From Diprion similis (lineage: Eukaryota; Arthropoda; Insecta; Hymenoptera; Diprionidae): 64,000 nucleotides of DNA. The notes beneath the pieces are model-generated. The model did no database searches and was not told the origin of the DNA. It saw nothing but the letters and a program-made list of their open reading frames with translations. A program made the position numbers and the translations under genes. Of this stretch, positions 24,101 through 35,508 are shown one piece after another (position 1 is the stretch's first letter; the number at the start of each line of letters is the position of its first letter). The stretch lies in the NCBI RefSeq assembly GCF_021155765.1, contig NC_060108.1:13365425-13429424 (forward strand), written 5' to 3'.

Positions 24101-26075
24101 TAATTTATATATAATAACTGTTTCTAACTTGTTGAATGACGTTTTTTACTTTGTTGAAGTGGAAATACATTTGAGATCTTTTTTTAAAAAAAATTTTTTT
24201 ATTGATTTGTAAGGTAATTTTTATTATTTATCCTGAAGTTACATTCTAATATCTTTATTCTTTAAATTATTTCTTCATTGTCTGTTTAATTTGATTTTAT
24301 TTTTGTTCCGAAGAAGTTAGCTGCGTGGGATTAGAATAAAACCAACAAGAAAAATCGAAATTAAAATAAACAGCCCGAAAACGATCTAGTTATTTCTATG
24401 CAACCAAATTAAAACTTTTCGTATAATATATAATAATAATATTTTGGAATTTGTTCCAAGTCCCTTACAATCTTTTAAATATTGATAGAAGTCATTTGAA
24501 AATCTTATAGAATCTTTTTCAAAACACCGCTTAAAATCTTTAGATATCGTTCAGAATAAGGGTAATTTGCAGTAGAAAGCTTATAATTAATTGAATGTTA
24601 TCAATACTGCATCGAGGGTAAAGTAACTGCAAGAATATTAAACACGGTGCAATAGGCATACGCCAAATGAGCGCACGTAATAGCTTATTGAATCTAACTA
24701 ACGATTGTAATTGTTACATCCATGGGAAAAAACAAACTGCTTAATATTCACCTGCGTCTATACGAATGTTGATAGTCTGCTGGCGATGGTGGCTTTGGTG
24801 ATCCCGAGAGTCGGCGTGAAAGAAGTCCCACGGTATGTTCCTCATTTTTAAATTTCCAATTTACGTTGCAAAGAAAGTAATTTATTCATCGTACCTCCTC
24901 ATGATATATTGCAACACTATATAACGTCCTTTAATTGCAAGTTAACGTCGACACTGTGCATGGCACTGGAACATCCCGCTTGTAGTAGATATAAATTACA
25001 CAAAGTAAAATGTATATGCGAGTACATACTATTAACAGATTCACGAATGTAATCAAATCTGGCGTTTGTGTGGTTAATCGTTAGGAATGAAATCATTATT
25101 TTCTTGAGAAAGAAGAGTTTCATAAAGTAGATTCTTAAAATACGTGAAGAAATACACGTTACTGCACAGAAAATGAAAATCGTTTTGAAAACTGAAGGTT
25201 GAGGTGAAGATTTAGCATCTGAAATTGGAAATTACTAAACTAATAAATGAAGGAATTGACGGATGGAGATTTCTTAGATTTTGGATGAAACGATTGAAAA
25301 ATAAGAAACGAAATTGTGAAATCCGTGATTAAAATGTTTTGTTTGATTTTTTTTAGTTTTTTTAAATCAGTATTTATTCGTTGCATTTATTTTTCTTAAA
25401 TAACATTCAACACGTTTGAATTTCATGCGTAAGAACAGAAGTTATGGAACAAGCCAAAGTGTGTAAATTGGGGAAATTAAAAAATCTAAACTTGTACGGT
25501 AACAATTCCCCATTTACGGTTTCACAGTACGATTCTATGCAGGGTGGTTCCCTGTCGATGGGTGGAAGTACATCGAAAACAAACGAAAAGGCTCTGCTTG
25601 CAAGAATATGGGGCAATTTCGATACCCATTACATGAAACCATTACTGACACATTCTCGACCAACCCTCCTGGACACTCTACCGGTCTGTTGTGGTCCTTT
25701 GGCCAGGATCTTGACCACCACTCAGCAAATGACACAGGTATGCTTTGCTTCCCTTCGTCTTACCTGTTGTATCTTGATGATATATCGAAGTCTAAATTTC
25801 GTAGTTTATCTTTATTATTTTTTGTTTTGTACAACCCTTCGAGAGATTTGAATTTTGCGCAATTCATACAGGACAATGTGGCACAGAGGGTAGACTCAGA
25901 CTCGGACTTATGCCTGGAGGATCGTGACACTGATAGGCGGAGGACGAGCATTCAGCCGGTGAGTTATCATCAACCTGATCTGAATTATACTAACAACCCG
26001 TGCTACAGTCACAATGGCTCGGCTCCATCGAACTCTGAAGAGCCTTATGTGGTTCTAAATTTCACGCGACAATAG
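17504..26075 (+). CDS. Nhe1: Endosomal/organellar Na+(K+)/H+ exchanger, NHE6/7/9 type
   Basis: Twelve exons: 17504-17750, 19305-19534, 19746-19823, 20893-20969, 21775-21984, 22107-22357, 22632-22834, 23061-23326, 23525-23576, 24776-24832, 25528-25737, 25872-26075. All junctions keep phase, giving 694 residues (vertebrate NHE6/7 are about 670-725). It has an N-terminal signal-like helix (about 1-26), then a membrane helix ([16 protein letters not shown]). The transport domain contains [35 protein letters not shown] (about 266-280, with the ND ion-site pair) and [13 protein letters not shown] (about 470-482), followed by an acidic cytosolic tail. The sequence is much closer to the intracellular NHE6/7/9 group than to plasma-membrane NHEs, so it probably exchanges cytosolic Na+/K+ for endosomal H+. 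Exon 10 (57 nt, [19 protein letters not shown]) is inferred from splice signals and phase only. The last exon contains an internal consensus donor (CCG|GTGAGT at 25958/25959), hinting at alternative ends. Confidence 0.94.
17751..19304 (+). other. Nhe intron 1
   Basis: The largest intron of the gene, from donor TACG|GTGAGT to acceptor TTCAACAG. It is AT-rich with no exon-like or repeat-like segment that I can support. Position next to the first coding exon makes it a plausible place for regulatory elements, but none is visible by eye. Confidence 0.6.
19824..20892 (+). other. Nhe intron 3
   Basis: AT-rich intron between AGG|GTGAGT and TTTCCAG. A purine-rich stretch around 20390-20530 is the only compositional oddity. 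No exon is seen. Confidence 0.6.
20970..21774 (+). other. Nhe intron 4 with a (TC)n microsatellite
   Basis: Intron between GG|GTGAGT and TTTCAG. It carries an uninterrupted TC dinucleotide run at about 21163-21191. A plus-strand open frame through the repeat (serine-leucine rich) is low complexity and not a gene. Confidence 0.7.
21163..21191 (+). repeat. (TC)n microsatellite
   Basis: About 14 perfect TC units within Nhe intron 4. Confidence 0.95.
23577..24775 (+). other. Nhe intron 9
   Basis: AT-rich intron. A short GC-rich patch near 23905-23945 (CCATGGACACCGCGGGGGTGCG) is exon-like in composition but lacks a proper acceptor and donor pair. Otherwise only AT-rich and TTATT-type low-complexity sequence is present. 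Confidence 0.5.
24833..25527 (+). other. Nhe intron 10
   Basis: From donor ACG|GTATGT to acceptor GGTTTCACAG. The frame is open for 84 bases upstream of the acceptor (from 25444), so a longer exon using an upstream acceptor cannot be excluded. No other structure seen. Confidence 0.5.
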
Positions 26076-28430
26076 ACAAATACCAGGGAAAATAGATTTT
26101 TCTCTTGGTACTATTGCGAGAAATTAATTTTAGGTATCGTATCGTTTCGTTGCGAGAAATTGCGAACTCAAAAATCTGTGTATAAAAAAACGCAGAATAA
26201 ATAACTGTAAAACGATATCGTGTATGTATGTTGATTGCATGCACATAAATCTTGTGTAAACAAATATACATACAGGATATGTATCATGTATAAATATGAT
26301 ACTCGCATTGCCAAGAATATGTTATGTGTATCAACCACGTGATTACTACTTAGTAATTACCGTATTATTTACTGTTTTAAATCATATGCTTGGCTTGAAT
26401 CCTTTTTACTTTTGATCTCACTGTTCATATTACATCATTGTTATTTATTAATTTATTTATTTATTTATAACGGCTCAGCTCAACGCTTTTCTATTAATAT
26501 TTCACAATAATTGCTCATTCCGATGTATTATAAACGCATATGTAAAGTATAGATATATACACATATAGAAATTTATTACTAATATATATCGATGTACCTA
26601 AATCGTATGGTGTTTCATCTTCAGAATTCAGTTTTATGGAGATAATGGAAAAACCAATATTTTAAAATAAACGAAAGGTCGATGAAGTTTTTTCAAATCA
26701 AGAAAATTTTGAAGGCCTAACTCAAACAAGAGAGAGCATACAGAGGGATATTGAGCTTTGACAATTAGATGAAAACTTACTCTAGATTCAGAATAGCGAA
26801 AAACTAATGACTGAAAAACTGGTCAATCAAAATTTGCGTAAAATAAACATGTAACTGAATATGCAACAAAAATTGATAATTAGTTTGATTTATTAAAAAT
26901 AAAATTTCAACTTATCGTGCCTGTTATCATAAGCTTGTTTCCAGGCCAATTAACCAGTGAATGGTATTAAACTGATAACGATTAGTTCTTTTTAGATTAG
27001 TATCAAAACTGTATAATTGATTGAATTCAATTAAAAACATTCATTCGAGCGATAGCTATTTACTTTCAAAATCATCGTAGTTTTCACGTTATTACAAAAC
27101 TTCACACGGACCTGTTCGCTGACTTCGAATTACAACACTGTAAAAAATTAAAAACTTTTACTTTTGTGAGATGTACTCATTTATTTTTCTTTGTGATTCT
27201 TATTGTGATTGTTATTATTATCATTATCATCGTTAATTTTTTTTTCCGTTATCTCTGAACAATTTGGTAAATTCTTTTTTTTTAATTGAATAGAATACTT
27301 ACTGGTACAGCTCTCAATTCGTCAAAGGGTTGGACTCCTTACTTCTGTGATGTACCTAAGTCATTATTTTTTTTACATGCTTTGCTAATTGTCTATATAT
27401 ATGCAAATTGATTCTAGAGCTAAAATTTAGGTCGAATGATTAATCGAAAGTATGTAAATATATTATAAATTCGTACTGTGCTAAAGCATTACTCGTTTTA
27501 CCTAGGGGTGGCAGATATTATTGTGATCTCGTGGTTATTAAAGCAAGGTAGTCATAAAACTAGAGATCACTTATGATGGCTTGAAAAATTATTTTTTTTT
27601 CATCATCTAAGAATTAATTAACGGTTCACAGGCAGCTTTCATTTCAAAATGATTTGATGGTCAAACAGGGTTGTAAGATTTTTAAAAAGTACGTTTGATT
27701 CATATCATATAAATATCTCTCGATTGAAGATAACAATTATTGTTAGATATACATGATTAGCAATTCAAAACTCAAATTTAATACATATTGTCAAGATTGC
27801 CTGATGGAAAGAACATCATGTTTCCTCTTAACTCATATTGCTTATGATAGGGATATAACAAGATATGTTTGCTTTTCAGAGACGATTTATATTGGCATTT
27901 GAGATTTGCTTTTTTCATAATCGATCTTACAATCCTGTTATTGTGTTTATTCAAAAGATGATATACTGCGAATGACAAGTCTCTAACAATGCTTGAGCTT
28001 GCAAAGGCGTCTGCGAGTTCTCTACATGAGAATGTGATTCATAAAATATCGGTATATAGGTGGGAAAATAAGTTGGTTGCGTGCTTGAGTTCAATGATAT
28101 GGAAGATGCGTTTTGAAAATTATGTTTAATGAGTAAATAACATGTATAAAGTTGTATGCATACTGCGACTGGTGTAGAATTAACGCATATGAGATCAATG
28201 ACTCATATAATACTCATAATATGATACTCATATATATACAGTCGTATATATATATATATATATATATAAAATTGTACATATAGCTTGGTATATACGTGCG
28301 TATGAAATATTATGGAGAATCTGGGGAATAAATGATAGAAAATATACTTTTCTTTGGGAATCCATTTTTTTTTTTCTAATGCAGAAGACCTATAACCGTT
28401 GAATTTTGGTTTCTAATCAATTTCTTTTAG
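26076..28430 (+). other. Nhe 3' UTR and downstream AT-rich DNA
   Basis: Very AT-rich. The first polyadenylation-type hexamer, AATAAA, is at 26196-26201. Four overlapping ATTTA pentamers (26451-26470) resemble an AU-rich mRNA-stability element, which matters only if the 3' UTR is long. An AT dinucleotide run lies near 28244-28268. No unrelated gene is seen. Confidence 0.5.
26451..26470 (+). promoter_or_regulatory. AU-rich element candidate
   Basis: Four overlapping ATTTA pentamers ending TATAA, about 380 bases beyond the Nhe stop codon. It is a classical mRNA-decay motif if transcribed within the 3' UTR. In DNA this AT-rich it could be chance. Confidence 0.3.
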
Positions 28431-28502
28431 TGGGAAGCTAACGGCGACGTGGATCTTCCTATGCTTGGAATGGAAGGATATATTCCATTGCGAACGTTGT
28501 AA
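28431..28502 (+). CDS. Candidate alternative terminal exon of Nhe
   Basis: A strong acceptor (branch-like CTAAT, TTTCTTTTAG) precedes 23 open codons from WEANGDVDLPMLGMEGY to YIPLRTL, then TAA. The codons are GC-richer than the surroundings. The phase is 0, matching the internal donor at 25958 and the exon 11 donor, both phase 0. The predicted tail would replace the residues after SIQP of the main form. It is not recognised in any known NHE tail and no transcript evidence is available. Confidence 0.35.
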   Translation, partial: WEANGDVDLPMLGMEGYIPLRTL

Positions 28503-28567
28503 AGTGGGATCTGAGCTGATCGAATCTTACACGATAACCATAGACGTAGCATACAAATAACAAAAAC

Positions 28568-28613
28568 GACACCACCAACAACAACAACAACAACAACAAT
28601 AATAATAATAATG
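28568..28613 (+). repeat. (CAA)n/(TAA)n microsatellite
   Basis: Compound trinucleotide run of AAC units followed by AAT units. Confidence 0.9.
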
Positions 28614-29392
28614 AAATTTTGAACTAACACTAACTTATCAAAGACAAAGTTTTACACTGTCAAAACTTGGGAATGAAACGCAGAAATTGAAACCGTGTGA
28701 TAAGCTCCTCCTGTTCCCCCTGCTGCATCTAAAAACTTGAGAGTTTCCTAACTTTGTATATTCTGATTACACATCACGGTGAAAAAGTTCATACACGGTT
28801 TCGGTAGCTAATTTGTTTTACATCATATACAAAATGTATATTTTGCTTACTTGTACTGTAATTGAAACAATCATTTTCTCTAGTCAAATTTTATTTCAGT
28901 ATACAGATTCACCGATTACATATTTATTTATGTAACGTACATTTTTCACTTCTCATGGGAAAAGCATACATACATTGATTTTTTCAGAGATTTAAAGCAA
29001 TTGGCAATTGACTTTTCCCAGTTATACATACTACACAATAGTATTGCGTTAATCACCGCAGCATATAATTTTATTGGGGGATATAATTAGGGTCGAGCAT
29101 TAAACATAATTTTCGAAACAAGTGTGAGTAAATGTATAAATGTTTTAATTATATGTTATTTTATGATAAATTTATTCATAACACCAAAGTTAGGTACTAT
29201 AAATTGGTGTACACATAGTTATGTATAATAGTTACTGCATTCCTATACTAACCAGTACCGCAGTTATTATACTTTTTATATGTATAGTTGACGATGCTTG
29301 AAGAGTATTTTACTTAGAAAAGAATTTTACGAAAGAAAGAAACTAACTGAAGCTAGAATTTAAAAATTGCACTCTGAAGAATTGTTTGCAAG

Positions 29393-29464
29393 AAGTATTT
29401 ACCAAGCATTTTTGCACGCGGCTTGGAGGATCCGACCTCACCTCTGGCCTACAACTTCATGTGA
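29393..29464 (+). CDS. Candidate alternative terminal exon (weak)
   Basis: A short open segment ends GLEDPTSPLAYNFM then TGA (29462-29464). It is GC-rich (CGCGGCTTGGAGGATCCGACC) against an AT-rich background, which suggests selection for coding. The acceptor (TTTGCAAG) is poor. Phase 0 would suit the Nhe donors but the assignment is speculative. Confidence 0.2.
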   Translation, partial: KYLPSIFARGLEDPTSPLAYNFM

Positions 29465-30563
29465 GGTGCTGTCTTTAACCATCAGATGAGAAAACTAAAA
29501 AAATGAAAGAAAAATGAAAAGGTCACGTCGGTTTAGTACAAGGTTTTATTACTCAATTCCTAATGAGCACACCTACACTTTACGAAACTTAAATGCGTGT
29601 CAATGATTGCATTATACCTATACATGCGATAATCGAGGGTATTCGTAATTTAAAAAAACTAATTTTTATACGTGTATGTATACATGTATGTATACATATA
29701 TACAAAATCAGCAGCACGATTCATTTATGTATACATACATTCACACAACAGTATTTGTTACGTACTATAGGGTACAAATGCATTATGTAACGACAGTGTG
29801 CCAACTAGTTATTTAATTTCACTTTTCCCCTCTTGACTTTTTTTTTGTCTTTTTGCTTATTCCTTCCACAAAGCTAGTCACTTGGTATATACTATATAGA
29901 AATTCTATATACGTTTACGTTTGTAAAGACGATATACCTATAACTATACACATACTAACTTAATATAGGGTGGCGTTGTTTGGATTGGTTTGCCTACTAC
30001 CATATCACTTTTATTTTCTAGACATATGCCACTGCGCATACTGTATGTATATGCCTCCTGTTTCTTTTCTTCTTTTCTTTTCTTCCAAAATGCTCTTTGA
30101 TAACATATGTGATCTTGTACTTAGTTGCTATTTTCTTATTTGAAATAATAATAATAATATTAAATGTAATATTATTAGTGATAATATTTTGTAAAACAGT
30201 TGATACGTATTCTAGTCTGCATGAAAGTTGATATATATTTGTGTGTTTCGATGAGCATTTTTGAAAGAAAGTAGTTAGAAAAAAAAAAAGAACAGCGAGA
30301 TATTGATGGAACTTTAAATAAATATATAATTTATAAAACAGAAACATGATGACAATTATTTTTTTGATGAATGACTGTTGAAATTCTTAAGAAAGTTAGC
30401 ACGATTATGCTGTGGCATATTATATTACTTGATCGAATTTAAATTGTCTATAATGATAATAATAATAGTAATAACATTACGATATAATTTTATAGGGTAT
30501 CAAAGAAACTGAATAAATTATAAATCAGATTAATACAAGTCATTCATTTTTCTATCCTGTGTA

Positions 30564-30625
30564 CATATGTATGTATATACATGTAATATATATATATATA
30601 ATATATATGTATGTACATACATATG
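30564..30625. repeat. AT-rich inverted repeat
   Basis: Arms 30564-30582 and 30607-30625 are 19-nt near-perfect reverse complements (18 of 19), separated by an (AT)n core. It is a cruciform-prone simple sequence. Confidence 0.7.
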
Positions 30626-31019
30626 AATTCATCATGCATACTATATCAATATTTTCGTTTTTAATACATATTTGTATACCCGTAAATTACATGCACATTT
30701 TATTATTTTGCTAATAACACAATTAAACTTTTATTATACATGAAATGATGTATTATAGGAAATATCGGGGCAAATCAGGCACCTCGGATAAAATTAAAAA
30801 ATGGGGGCAACACGGGTAGCAGGGTGAGAAATGATATGTTAAGGAAAGTTTTTAAGCCAGATAAAAATTTGAACCTTTCATCATTTCTTCCTTGGTTTAC
30901 CATTTTCAGTCGAGGTATCCATTTTGTCCTGATATCGCCTACATCTAATCTCTCTAAAATTTGCACATATTTCCAATATTTTTTTAACTTCCTTACTTTG
31001 AATTTTTCTTCATTCGCAG

Positions 31020-31061
31020 ACGAGTATTCCAATCAGCCCTGCTAACGGAATACATTTATGA
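31020..31061 (+). CDS. Candidate alternative terminal exon of Nhe
   Basis: An excellent acceptor (TTTTTCTTCATTCGCAG) is followed by 13 open codons, TSIPISPANGIHL, then TGA. Phase 0 fits the Nhe donors. It is too short to judge coding potential; support is the acceptor and phase alone. Confidence 0.2.
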   Translation, partial: TSIPISPANGIHL

Positions 31062-31979
31062 TTCGTCGTTTCAGTTCAGCTCTAATTGCAACAGATAAGT
31101 TATGTTTTACAATTAGTTATAAATTTGATTTGTTTACGTTATTTTTAGTTATCCTATTATCATTATCATTACCATTTTTTACGTGGGATGGATTATACCA
31201 CTAATTCTGACACATTTTTCTCTTGTAAAATCTAAAATTTATATCATATCTACGAATGTACAAGATTTGATACAAAAAAATTTGGTGAGCGAATCATCTG
31301 CAATAGGGAACGAATCGATAAAGAAAAAAATAATATTTAAATGCATATGAAAAAAAAACAGAAGCAACTCAGGCCAATTTATTATCAATGTATAAATAAA
31401 TCTCAATTTTACAACTGACTTTTGGAAGAACGAAAATAGCGCTGAATCAAAATTGCAAAAGAAAATGGGAACCAAAAATGACTGTAAATTCTAATCTCAT
31501 TTACAATTCTGAAGTATGTACCAAAGTGTGCCAGAATACAAACTTGTGGGATAAAATCCACGTATACGGTGTTCCTCAATATTTTCTACTCGGGGGTTTG
31601 GTGTAGAGTTTCCATTATTAGTATAACGTACGTCGTGCACAAAACAAGGTTGAAAGAAAGGAAAAAAAATTGTAGTGTTTAAAAAAATAGGGATGAAAAT
31701 GAAGAAAAATGTTTGATGCGTTATCGTCATCCGATTAATGATGGTGCGTGCACGCATATGTGTTGCAGTATTATTTAAATACCAATTATAAAATAGATAA
31801 TTTACACTGGATAAAAACTGCATATATATAGCTGTAATGCATAAAGCTTAATTCATTGAATTCAACTGTAATTATGATAATGCACTCGCAGTTTGGATTT
31901 GATAGGACCTACTATACATTAATGACATATTGTGTGACACTATTGATGGTTGATGGTTTCAATCGTTTGTGTGGGTCAG

Positions 31980-32069
31980 CTTGGAACTGTGACGGGAGAA
32001 GTTAGTCCGGAGCAACAACCGCTGCATACACGAGTCGCCCTGCCAGGTTTGATCGGCAGACATTTATAA
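31980..32069 (+). CDS. Candidate alternative terminal exon of Nhe
   Basis: The acceptor TTTGTGTGGGTCAG is followed by 29 open codons that begin LGTVTGEVSPEQQPLHTR and end LIGRHL, then TAA. The segment is strikingly GC-rich (GGAGCAACAACCGCTGC, GAGTCGCCCTGCC) within an AT-rich desert. That is the strongest sign in this region that something is under coding constraint. It is phase 0, like the upstream Nhe donors. It could instead belong to an unrecognised separate gene. Confidence 0.35.
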   Translation, partial: LGTVTGEVSPEQQPLHTRVALPGLIGRHL

Positions 32070-34097
32070 ACTATTGTTATTGATAATATTATTATTAGTA
32101 TCGATGGTAATCTCGTGGTTCATGAAAGAAAAAAAGAAAAAAGACAAAAAAAAAAGTTGAAGAAGGAACCACAATTACCGAATCTCATCTTTCTTATACA
32201 TTATACACTGATAAATTATAATAGATGTCATAACGAATTATACGCTCATTGTAGCAATTGTTAGTTTTGATATTCTGAGTCATTTGCGGCCACGTTTGAA
32301 GCTTGTATTCGCCATAGGGAATTCGGATGATTTTTTGAATAACAGAAAGAGTATCGAATTTTTCAGTTTCTTGTATTATTATTTATTTAGTAAGTTAGTC
32401 AATCAAGTTTTGATCAAGTAATAAGTTACAAAGTTGTTTGCACCCGGTTACGCATGTTTCATAAAATCAGTCGATGAAATCAATCAATGATGACGTTTGA
32501 AATAATGCATTTTTCATATTCCTTGATACCGTTGATTGTGTGGAACATTCTTTTTTTTTAATGAATATTGATGCTTTACAGTAATGTACGTACTATAAAT
32601 ATCCTTTCTGTCGCAGAAATCTGTACAAAAAAATCATTCTATTTCCTTACTACTGTATTTGTATTTATCTACGTAAATTATAAATTGTTCACAGTTTCGA
32701 ACGCAATTCACCGTAAGCCGGATAGTTCAAGGAGTAATTTCTAAATCTTATCGCGCTTTTGTCAAATTGTATAGACTATCAGCTGTGAACAGAGTTATAT
32801 ATACATATATATATATATATAGATTTTTTTTCTAGAATATTACGCATCCTTTGTTTGGTGATATGGAGAATTTTTGGCATGTACGCCTCTGGCTTGAAAA
32901 AAACAGGCACAAAATGTATTATAAACACAGTGTATAATTTTTCACGCTGAATTTATTGACCAGTTAATTTATGAATTAAAGAAAAGATTCGATCATTTTC
33001 AGTTTTAGTTTGTAGGAAAGTATGTGTGTCAGTCAAAACTCGAGTCAAATTCATAAGTCAAGGTATTTAGTTACATTCTTTGCGAAAATCGACTGTTCGA
33101 TGGTTATTGAATCTGTCCTGTACTCGTACAATCATGAAATACCTGTAATTAATCGTTGATCGAAATAAGACGTTTGAATTTATGCATCAAAATTATACAA
33201 ACTAAATATATTTTCTTTCGTGAAATGTTTTCTATGCATACCGACTTACAAGCGATTATTATATATATACATATTGTAACGTAGAGATTTAGGATATTTT
33301 AGATGAATCTTTAAACAGATTTCATAACGCATGATTGTTTTAAATTATAAAAAAGTTAGAAAAAAAAACATATTGCGTTCTATATATTTCTATTCAATTA
33401 ATGTATCGACCGCGCGCCAAAGTAAAATTCGAGGATCAATATTGTTAGAATTTATTATATAATTATAGATAAAAAATTTAAGTTTGGGCTGTGATCTCTC
33501 TTTACTCCTTGGAAAATGAAAATGTAAAAAAAAGTATATATACATACGTATAACTTATATTTCTATGAGAAATTTCGAATAATCATCGAATGTAGAAACT
33601 TGTCGCTGCAGTCTTGATGTATATTTTTTTTTTTTGACGTAGAAAAATCAATAAACAAACGCTGTAGGAATCAACTATGAGTCATGTTTGAACCTCTTGT
33701 ATGATCGCATATTTGTGAGCTGAAAAAATATAACCCCGTAAACTTATTATACTCGATGCGATCACCTCCATAAATTCCTCGTATCATTTTTTTTCCACGG
33801 CGATTTAATTTCATTTATTACATATATTGTATTATGAGTTTTCAACAAATTACCGAAAAGACATTGGTCGTACGTGTATCGATATATCTAGTTTCGAATG
33901 CTACGATTGTTTCTCATCCGTGTAATGAATTCTTGATATTCTGATATTCAATTTCATCTGTATTACTACAGGTACTGTTACAATAATGTTGTGATACTAC
34001 ACATACATGATAATTTGTATTACGTACATATATATACATATAGGTATATAATATACACCACTTGATAGTATTTAATAAAGTCTCTGTAAACGATACC
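32070..34097. other. AT-rich intergenic DNA
   Basis: Low-complexity AT-rich sequence with A-runs (about 32127-32155) and TATA-type runs. No exon, RNA gene or recognisable element is seen. Confidence 0.6.
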
Positions 34098-35508
34098 TTA
34101 AATCCCCACGTTTTGCAAAATACTTTCAATAAGTCCCTGAAAAAAGTGTATGATTTTTAGTATTGGTATTCCGTTTCAGGTGCTCTGTCATATTGTGTAT
34201 TTGTAGTGTATGAGTATTTATGCTTATTTGTTCAAAATCTTTATGAAAGTTCATTTCAAAGCAGAAGAAGCATTTCAAGGATGAACCTAGTGTAGATTTT
34301 ACTGTCTCAGAATTTCTGAGTTGGTCGCTCCGCAGTGATTTGAACTCTGTTTCTGCAATCTGTAGGTAATTCAAGAAGTTTCCTTCACTTCCAAAACCAT
34401 TTGAACCCGCCTGCATAGACCGGCGCAAATCGTGACTCAGCAGATTTTTTTTGATTGAACTGTCACCACGCAGCGCTGCGACCTGGATCAGATGGTGGTG
34501 ATTATCTTACAGAGTACTAAAAAACAACACGCTTTGAATAAATGTATGGATCACACGAAGAAAAATTTCTATTCGTGGTTACTACGTAGCCCTTAGCGAT
34601 TTTCATTTTCTACCGTAATAGAACATATACTTGTGCGTATTAAATGAAATTAATGACGCGGGTAGATGAGTTACGGTGGAAATGGATGAAATACCGTTGA
34701 ACTATGAGAATAAAGAACCGAAAGAATATAGAATTCACTTATATCAAAAACAAGCGATTCCAATTCTTTTTTACCTCGCAGTATCAGGAAGTTGTATTAG
34801 GAATTCCTATCGAGCAGAAGCCGCCGCCAAGGAAGAAATAAGCTTGCGGCAGCGTGTATTTTGAATGAAAAAGTAAGGGAGTGGTATGGTATATTGGTAT
34901 GCTTCGTAGCGAGGTTAGGTTCTCGGTGAAAAAAAAAAAAGGAAAAATCGGAAATTGAATTTCCAGTTGAAAATGTGACGTAAATACGAAACTCATTGGG
35001 TTCCGCTTTATCGTTGAACGAGCAAGCACACTTGGGGAGGCTACTACTCACTCCCGTCGTACCTCACCTCACACATCCGTCGCAATTTAAACTTTCCGCA
35101 ATTCAAGTGGCACGAGAATGCTGTACTGGAATACGTGGAAGCCCCTTGAATTTATACGGTCTTATATAGTGTAATACAATCGTAACTAGAACCCAGTAGG
35201 TACATGGTTAATTAACAACTATTTTCACTGAACTTTGACGCGTGACGCACTACAACTGTTGAAGCAATACCCGCATAAGTTATTTGACAAACAATATAGG
35301 TACTGGTAGCAAAATACTTTCCGAATACACAGGCTGTCGTTGATTCATAAAATCGGTTTTAAAGGTTCGTCGACTTATTGTTTTTTTTTTTTTTAATATT
35401 CTCACCACCCTTCACGGGCTTACAGAAATTTTTGATATGGTAATAGTTCATTCTGGTAGTGCCATAGATTCTCACCCTTCCTGACCTATCAGAGAGTTTG
35501 AAACTCAT
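34098..35508 (-). CDS. Possible small unrecognised gene (3 exons)
   Basis: Three minus-strand pieces join in phase 0. Exon 1 is 35508-35476 (ATG, MSFKLSDRSGR, donor GTGAGA). Exon 2 is 34482-34303, starting VAALRGDSSIKKNLL and ending LRSDQLRNSET, donor GTAAAA. Exon 3 is 34136-34098, acceptor TTTTTTCAG, GLIESILQNVGI then TAA. The predicted product is about 83 residues, polar and helical, with no signal peptide or cysteine motif. Exon 2 has clear coding character compared with its surroundings. The exon 2 acceptor (CTGATCCAG) is weak, and the link from exon 1 to exon 2 is the least certain; further exons may lie between. I do not recognise the family. It is convergent with Nhe. Confidence 0.35.
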
